A stretch of 12,854 nt of DNA from Sergeia podlipaevii (taxonomy: Eukaryota; Euglenozoa; Kinetoplastea; Trypanosomatida; Trypanosomatidae): positions 1 to 12,854 of the forward strand of contig JASANZ010001737.1 of NCBI GenBank assembly GCA_030849805.1, in the 5' to 3' direction. Positions 9,401 to 12,854 of the stretch are shown piece after piece (positions within the stretch are counted from its first letter, which is position 1; every line of letters starts with the position of its first letter). A model generated the notes under the pieces. The model was not told where the DNA came from, did no database searches, and saw only the letters and a program-made list of their open reading frames with translations. A program made the translations under genes and the position numbers.

Positions 9401-10690
9401 GTGATTGCCGCCGTTCTGCGGCGGCTGTTGCTGTTGGTGCTGCTGCTGCTGCTGCTGATGAGAATACGAGTGATGCCCATTGTTAGATAACGATGCACCA
9501 CCGTAATAGGATTGTGGTTGCATCATGGTCTGATTACCTCCTCCACCACCTCCATATAACATCTGTCTATTTCCTCGCGCACCAGTCATCGCCATCATAG
9601 CGTCCTGCTGGTGATGCTTTTGTTGATGTTGATGTTGCTGCTGCTGGTTCATGTATTGTTGAAAAGGGTAGTAGTACTGCTGATAATAGGCTGCCGCTGC
9701 TGTTGCCGCATTCGGATCTACATACATGTTCTGTTGCTGCTGATAGTGCTGGTGATGTTGTGGTTGACTATTGTGAGGCCCCGAAACGCAATTTGTCGCC
9801 CCTTGCATTGCATACCCGCCGTTCGCCCCTGGCACAGCAGGGTACACATATCCTTGATTTTGCTGCTGCTGCTGCTGCTGTTGTTGTTTGCGTTGATAGA
9901 CAGCATAGTTGTCCTGATGTGTCAACTGTCCACGTTGATGAGGAGTTTTCAAAGGTCCGTAAGGATACTGTTGAAGTAGTCCATGTGAGCCTGCCCCTTG
10001 GGCACTTGCGCTATCGCTTCTGTCGCCTGTGACGTAGTTTGACTCTCCACCATGAGCGCCACCTCCTCCTCCTCCTCGCCTCCGCTGTGCAGGATACATC
10101 CCTGTTCGGGTCTGCCCAATCGATATAGAAGACCCTGGTGCTTCGTTGCTGGCCTGCTCCGTTCCGCTACGTGATGACGTGAAAGGGGGCAGAAGCGCAT
10201 CCTGTACATGGATTATGTCCTCTGTTCCATAGGGGAGGCCTTGGCCAACCGCTCTTGCCTCCGCACCCGCCGAACAACCACCACCACCGCTGCCGCCATC
10301 GCCGGTGAGGGAATCCTCCTGTGTATTCTCTGAAAGGAATCTGGCTGGATTGCTTTTTCCTTGGCCACCACCTCTATTATTATTATTATTATTGCTACTA
10401 CTAGAGAGTTTTGTCGGTGCCCCGCCGCCGCTGCCTGTCGCCTGCCCATCCTCCTGGCCAATACTTGATGTAAGTCCTATCGTTGTGCTACCACTGGACA
10501 AGCACTTGGCGTCCTTGTCAAGCAGCAGGGGGGACGCCAGTGGTGAGGCTGATGTGGAGCACGAATTGCCGCCGCCACCCTCCACCGTCTGCTGCTCCTC
10601 TCCAGAGCGCTGCTGATGCTGGCGCCTCCCCGCAGTGTTGCCACGCGGCCCAGATGGAGGTCCTGAGCTGGAGAAGTCTAAGGAGTGCAT
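4229..10690 (-). CDS. Very large DUF789-domain protein with prion-like Q/N/G/S-rich N-terminus
   Basis: Uninterrupted frame of 2153 residues ending in TAA at 4229-4231. The start is the ATG at 10690-10688. The frame stays open upstream to about 10798 but has no ATG there. Residues 1-1399 are low complexity: G/S/N/Q runs, several polyQ tracts, aromatic Y/Q/N-rich stretches (about 260-600), RG/RGG motifs and two acidic patches (about 790-820 and 1000-1025). From residue 1400 (LPTFLYEHY) the protein becomes ordered. It shows in order IWDGF (1496-1500), YVPLLSGF (1528-1535), SWVAIMWQPV (1628-1637), GSFLAFYML (1649-1657) and IRIPLVGL ending in VW at 1800. I recall DUF789 having the same order: LWESF-like, YVPYLSG, SWISVAWYP, CFLTFHSL and LPVFGL blocks. 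The domain is stretched to ~750 residues by acidic, Q/H-rich and S/N-rich inserts, and the helix-like C-terminus ends near FAKKYCTA. No signal peptide or membrane segment is seen. The molecular function of DUF789 is, to my knowledge, unknown. A role in RNA granules is inference from composition only. Confidence 0.82.
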   Translation of the reverse strand: MHSLDFSSSGPPSGPRGNTAGRRQHQQRSGEEQQTVEGGGGNSCSTSASPLASPLLLDKDAKCLSSGSTTIGLTSSIGQEDGQATGSGGGAPTKLSSSSNNNNNNRGGGQGKSNPARFLSENTQEDSLTGDGGSGGGGCSAGAEARAVGQGLPYGTEDIIHVQDALLPPFTSSRSGTEQASNEAPGSSISIGQTRTGMYPAQRRRGGGGGGAHGGESNYVTGDRSDSASAQGAGSHGLLQQYPYGPLKTPHQRGQLTHQDNYAVYQRKQQQQQQQQQNQGYVYPAVPGANGGYAMQGATNCVSGPHNSQPQHHQHYQQQQNMYVDPNAATAAAAYYQQYYYPFQQYMNQQQQHQHQQKHHQQDAMMAMTGARGNRQMLYGGGGGGNQTMMQPQSYYGGASLSNNGHHSYSHQQQQQQHQQQQPPQNGGNHHSSHHYQQHPMQQQGNAQGNGNLNPGAGNAYVGSSSSCSGGNAAMLSPQQQQQQQQQPQQQQPPMDTSYYNYYYGANDGNYNSIKNNNSNNNSGSVGYYPQAYPYPLTQQSQQQQPAAYHGHSSSYGTNGSGGRGGGEYQDYAYMAQGGYLSYGPHQQQQEQRSEGPLPPQMSRSNEKRSRQDDNRGRGSTGAPPATTTTSSAEGVSSASAANPSASAVQPRFVVGSTTVKAGKAHQRKAANARGAAAVAASSTTDNSYIEEGGEERCQEATTTTALSSSGPSLKQSSGTAGKESGKGGERRCSATCAAHLPDAASGVDSDLSGDTFQPESYLCEGGGGGFGKRSRHPSTQRMTEHADKEADSEEEGGDELSNAEGEEEDSEEANFNRVAHDDNEGASLPPLPPQQQRQRRCSVNADAATAFTSSSASSSTKGALQSGPLHHSAFLRCSPLLHRVPSPFHNYIYSSMLGPTCNDPPQTQQQHQRQQDHHQLLTSDGAAMSNNSNGGGSGGNEGCSAAIMTPIENTSNSPCLSLSAPGLRQRQQPHCYHHVQQQQQQHSRRRRADTSEELVTFYECHEGDEEEEVEVDAESEQAASGAYGDSAADKRHFNGDGASRVSGGDEDGDGFARKALGTVAAAAAACLPSPLAGSCDISNNSESSLHANHRSNSSSRNLSQGVMSPSSSGVEGLQRHARHMIHHKHHLVPPKPTAVTAGVMTLSSSAGGRGIVGGGPYGTSPTSLSGAGGAAPVLSASLASPIEEGFRRTLPFPPTSPTCGGGGGCRANTAASCHSDPGGGGSSSSPSSQAMLHAGGHSGTLRNSNTASQFPPMPPLSSHQQQQQQQQYSSSVSRSGGKVSSSLQQQSGGPKGGVSNYGGTPHSTSSASGGPRYVQSPQQQQGGNNSNNMMMAMQGYPPPHQRNNSGVSALGGNPHSCGSNMQSPMFMNVPFSSQQQAQQQQQLHISPQPMLQPRLPTFLYEHYTAAQELWVEDMETSMPFGPDYFGNAACLVDAFSPEVSVQSELEIPCEESSAIEIHSSTEEVGSGDSAAAYTNFEGSFFTEPVVSLKSIWDGFDSPFGCTIHLAQPAYLAQMRPPEDKVVYVPLLSGFRIRFHEASSAYKKLECMRHERGQRSRQKCSVSAGAEGNVNVPDPVPGLLTWSASERPDNRNGVSEQLRELAHAVNAGYSLLLSATTADIDHQSWVAIMWQPVFVSGHSAKHSCGSFLAFYMLRPPHHLFLPYASKSHWAELNSSWNVPFFRVDRAAVAFDVWTLRRKYHVAREVPSVEEGYGRDVEDDADAEDNVEARYEDCDSSASTQQRQLQRHSRHISDGRGCGGVVELSATGNMMMDTNAARYIRIPLVGLVPNRCRSGVWFPSTLSPQQQQQSHTQHMYRAPLFLLASAMQLMCWDAFEEHEHQRQPPRSSSVSNDRHHCNSNSSSRCEESGSAGSDGGGGGGAGRPTLSPLQESLARVVQATLSANDAYRRGGIVPEKGTVAAAAAVSSNADTEKTQQLYSTPEVEKEETAVADRCVESHAETSRNARRTSVCTTTVREMKGDTAKTSTMETDDADDVDADVAASARSSNTSCTAASGTQESGNSAIIIVEDMKSHRSSTNSVGATSVSTSYPYFDEGIAFMTDAAKRYRQLREASTMDYAGAASVPSMMEEGHKERDDSATSGSAPVLVAGGTCTSLLGSRAGVIVGLLDFYQWAQYDTALLDFAKKYCTA
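6875..6898 (-). repeat. Polyglutamine tract D in gene 1
   Basis: Eight glutamine codons (two CAA, five CAG, one CAA on the coding strand) between a histidine and a tyrosine-serine run, near residues 1265-1272. It lies roughly 130 residues before the DUF789-like domain. Confidence 0.95.
9215..9256 (-). repeat. Polyglutamine tract C in gene 1, interrupted by proline
   Basis: Nine glutamines with strictly alternating CAA and CAG codons, one proline (CCG), then four glutamines and two prolines, near residues 479-492. The hexanucleotide alternation suggests repeat growth in units of two codons. The CCG is one base from CAG. Confidence 0.95.
9425..9457 (-). repeat. Polyglutamine/histidine tract B in gene 1
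   Basis: Six CAG codons, one histidine, then four alternating CAA/CAG glutamine codons, followed by two prolines, near residues 412-422. The histidine is CAC, one base away from a glutamine codon, so it looks like a point interruption of a longer repeat. Confidence 0.95.
9860..9886 (-). repeat. Polyglutamine tract A in gene 1
   Basis: Consecutive CAG and CAA codons on the coding strand (a pure CAG core flanked by CAA), encoding about nine glutamines near residue 270, between a lysine and an N-Q-G-Y-V-Y segment. It is part of the prion-like region. Confidence 0.95.
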
Positions 10691-10851
10691 TAAGGAAGTA
10701 TATATTATTTTTTCTTTTTGAGTGCCCTTATTTTTTGCTGTTGTAACTTTATCGTTCTCTCTCGCCTTCTGATCAGTCTCGGTATCCCTCGTCTGCACAG
10801 ACTCGACCCTCTCTCTCTTTTCTTTCTTTATTTGTATATTTTTAATTTATT

Positions 10852-10931
10852 CTCGAGTAAATGAGAGATCCGTCCGCAAGCAACAAGGACCACAACGATC
10901 AAAAAAAAAAAAAAAGAAATAGGAAAAAAGC
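10852..10931 (-). promoter_or_regulatory. Predicted polypyrimidine tract and spliced-leader acceptor of gene 1
   Basis: On the minus strand, 10931-10901 is almost pure pyrimidine (long T runs with a few C). The first AG downstream of it is at 10853-10852, about 48 bases further on. This is the usual kinetoplastid arrangement for trans-splicing. It would leave a 5' UTR of about 160 bases with no ATG before the start at 10690. Other T-rich tracts further upstream (11030-11053 and 10981-11003) could be used instead. The inference depends on the organism being a kinetoplastid. Confidence 0.5.
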
Positions 10932-11153
10932 AAGGCGCTATCTCGAATGAACAAATAAATAAATAAATAAAAAGGCAACAAAAAAATACCGTAAAAAAGA
11001 AAAAGTAGCGCAAAAGGAGGGCCTCCAGCCCATAAAAAAAAAAAAAAAAAAAACGAGGGCTGTGGCTATCACCTGTCTTTCTTAAGCAGAAGTATACAAC
11101 TAGATCAAATTGTTTATGAGTTAGAAAGATATACCCTGTGCTTAGGAATGACG

Positions 11154-11174
11154 GTGTGTGTGTGTGTGTGTGTG
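11154..11174. repeat. (TG)n dinucleotide microsatellite
   Basis: About ten consecutive TG units on the plus strand, in the spacer upstream of gene 1. Confidence 0.9.
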
Positions 11175-12043
11175 TAAGTGTGTCTGTATGACTGTCGGCT
11201 GATGTCTCTTCTGACGAAGAGGGGAGGAACAGAAGTCACGATAGACAACAGAGTGTGCTGCCGTTCAGCACAGACGCTCCACACGTTCACTTATGAAAAA
11301 AAAGATTTAAAAAAAAAAACTTCAGAGAAAAAAAAAAAGAAAAGAAACCGATATACACTGTTGTATTGGCTTTTCTCTTTTGATATTGATGATGATGCCA
11401 GTGTGGAAGCTTCTGACTGTCCAGTCCCCCACTACTATGTAATGTTGTTGGCAAACTTCCTTATCGTCCCTATTTTCGTTTTTTTCTTTTACTTTCCCCC
11501 TTTTTCCTTTCTGTCAATTGCGTTCTTCTTCTTCTTTTCCACTTTCAAATATTTTGTATGCGTTCGTTTGGAAACGCGCGGATGGAAGAACCAAAAAGGT
11601 GGAGAAATGAAGGCTACAGAAAGAAAGAAAAAAAAAGAAGAAGAGAGGAAAAGGCACTATATGTGATAGGGCACACAACTTGATGATACTAGTTGTTTGT
11701 GCTCCAACCTCTTTTCCTTCTTCTTCCTCCTCCTCCTCTCACTATAGATGTTGTGTGTGGAGACTTTTTTTGAATGCTCCTATTAGCTTTCGCTATGTAA
11801 CAAACCCTTTCTCACTCGCTTGCACGTAAGCAGTCTTCCTTTCTTATTTTCTTATTTCTTCTTATTCTCCTTCCCGTTCTTTCTTTTTGTTGCTGTTGTT
11901 GCTGTTGCTTTCAAAGCTTTCGAATTGATCTCCAAAACTCTGGCAGAGCTAGCCTGTAATGAAAAAGACAATACAGATATAAGAGAGTTTTCGGTATTGC
12001 GCTATCGATGTTAAATGAGCCAAAAGAAAAAGTACCGCTCTCC

Positions 12044-12068
12044 TTTCTTGTTTTAAAAAAAAAAGAAA
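12044..12068. repeat. Imperfect inverted repeat TTTCTTGTTTT / A-run-GAAA
   Basis: T-rich arm followed directly by an A-run and GAAA. The arms match except around the single G. It is similar in design to the three palindromes further right. Confidence 0.7.
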
Positions 12069-12110
12069 TGCAAATATAAATATAAAGATAAATGTGTGTG
12101 TGTGCGTCTG

Positions 12111-12136
12111 TACTTTTTTTATTAAAAAAAAAAGTA
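12111..12136. repeat. Inverted repeat TACTTTTTTT / AAAAAAAGTA
   Basis: Exact 10-base arms separated by a 6-base loop (ATTAAA). It belongs to the cluster of T-run/A-run inverted repeats in the right-hand spacer. Confidence 0.9.
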
Positions 12137-12400
12137 GTTAAAATTAGAAGAAAAGGTAAGAATAACACAACAAGCACAAGCAAATCACCGCTACTAGCTG
12201 TTCCTTGATTGTTTCCTTTTTATGTTTTCGTTCTTCCTCCCTTGGATACCTCTCTTCTACTTTTTTTCAAAATTGTGTATAAAAGCAATCTCTTGATGCT
12301 CCTATCTCTCTTCCTCAGGCTCTTCTCAATAATAATAATAATAATAGTAATGTATGTAGAAGTATTCTTCTTTGTATTATTCCTCCCCTTTCTATATTTT

Positions 12401-12415
12401 CTTTTTTGAAAAAAG
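12401..12415. repeat. Palindrome CTTTTTTGAAAAAAG
   Basis: Perfect inverted repeat with 7-base arms around a central G. It has the same C-Tn-G-An-G architecture as the larger palindrome at 12705-12733. Confidence 0.9.
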
Positions 12416-12420
12416 GAGAC

Positions 12421-12460
12421 TCTCTATCTATCTAGATTGATAGATAGATAGATATAGAGA
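12421..12460. repeat. TCTA/GATA tetranucleotide inverted repeat
   Basis: TCTCTATCTATCTA at 12421-12434 is followed after six bases by a GATA-repeat arm ending TATAGAGA at 12460. The arms pair with a six-base bulge, giving an imperfect hairpin built from tetranucleotide repeats. A further short GATA run occurs at about 3796-3810. Confidence 0.85.
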
Positions 12461-12604
12461 TATCGAAAGATTCAGGTTGATAGCAACAGAAGGAATCTTT
12501 CAGGCAAAATATAAAAAGAGAATAGAGAATAGATAAACGTAAGGAAAAAGGAGACTATTTTTTTTTTTTTGTGTGTGTGTGTTTCCTGTCAACTATCTGA
12601 GAAT

Positions 12605-12645
12605 ATAATAGTAATAATAATAACAATAATAATAATAATAATAAA
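12605..12645. repeat. (TAA)n trinucleotide microsatellite
   Basis: Repeated TAA/AAT units with a few point interruptions. A shorter relative lies at about 12328-12350. Both are in the right-hand spacer and have no coding context. Confidence 0.9.
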
Positions 12646-12704
12646 CAAAACGCAAAACAAAAATATATATATATGAACAAGAGCAAGATATCACTAGCAC
12701 TACT

Positions 12705-12733
12705 TTCTTTTTTTTTTTGAAAAAAAAAAAGAA
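12705..12733. repeat. Perfect 29-base T-run/A-run palindrome
   Basis: TTC followed by eleven T, a central G, eleven A and GAA. The two 14-base arms are exact inverted copies around one central base. It would form an A-U hairpin in RNA or extrude in DNA. It is one of several similar elements in this spacer. Confidence 0.9.
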
Positions 12734-12854
12734 GAAAAGAAAAAAAATACCTATATCAATACACCTGTATATCCTGGAGAGCATGTGTTCGCAGGGTGAT
12801 TAGAGTTGTTTAAATAAGCGAAAAAAAAAAAGAGAAAAAGAGAGTAAGAGAAGT

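Larger units (their letters stand above)
10932..12854. other. Gene-free region upstream of gene 1
   Basis: About 1.9 kb with no convincing gene on either strand. Visible elements are an A-run at 11034-11053, a TG repeat at about 11154-11174, A/G tracts at 11297-11345 and 11600-11655, a cluster of T-run/A-run palindromes at 12044-12731, a GATA-type imperfect inverted repeat at 12421-12460, and two AAT/TAA microsatellites at about 12328-12350 and 12605-12645. It most likely contains the 3' UTR of an upstream gene outside the window. Confidence 0.65.

Noticed and set aside
10691..10798. N-terminal extension of gene 1 by 36 codons
   Set aside because: The only possible start in this stretch is GTG at 10798-10796; nuclear genes of eukaryotes normally start at ATG, and the first in-frame ATG is at 10690.
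11202..11666. Plus-strand frame of about 154 codons (ATG at 11202) with a hydrophobic F-rich stretch resembling membrane helices
   Set aside because: It is on the opposite strand to both genes. The lysine runs come from A-runs and the phenylalanine runs from T-runs of the spacer, and the longer version of the frame begins with GTG. No recognisable domain.
11915..11940. TTCGAAT resembling a tRNA T-loop
   Set aside because: No flanking stem, acceptor stem or A-box spacing could be made, so no tRNA is called.
1..12854. Telomeric repeats or mobile elements
   Set aside because: No TTAGGG-type arrays, reverse transcriptase, transposase or long terminal repeats were seen on either strand.

Overview
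The window looks like nuclear DNA of a kinetoplastid, most likely a trypanosomatid, species not determined. The reasons are these. There are two long intronless genes on the same (minus) strand. They are separated by 1.4-2 kb of AT-rich spacer full of homopolymers, TA/TC/TG microsatellites and purine tracts, which read as polypyrimidine tracts on the coding strand. There is an abrupt change in composition between balanced-GC coding DNA and AT-rich spacer. This fits a polycistronic unit, transcribed right to left and processed by trans-splicing and polyadenylation. Another protist with few introns cannot be excluded from sequence alone.

Layout in the direction of transcription (right to left): 12854-10691 is gene-free spacer. 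It probably holds the 3' UTR of an unseen upstream gene and the splice signals and 5' UTR of gene 1. 10690-4229 is gene 1, a 2153-residue protein. Its first ~1400 residues are disordered, Q/N/G/S/Y-rich and prion-like. Its C-terminal third carries blocks that I recognise, in order, as the DUF789 family, best known from plants. 4228-2822 is spacer, with one ambiguous base at 3280. 2821-851 is gene 2, a 656-residue low-complexity protein with arginine-rich basic patches and no fold I recognise. 850-1 is the 3' region of gene 2, with short duplicated purine-rich segments.

Nothing ties the two genes into one pathway beyond shared strand and shared disorder with RGG/arginine-rich segments. That composition is common among RNA-binding or ribonucleoprotein-granule proteins, but here it is an inference. 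The most interesting object is gene 1: a conserved domain of unknown function carrying a very large prion-like extension and large low-complexity insertions within the domain. The spacer on the right also contains a cluster of perfect or near-perfect T-run/A-run palindromes. I found no tRNA, rRNA, CRISPR array, transposon or telomeric repeat.
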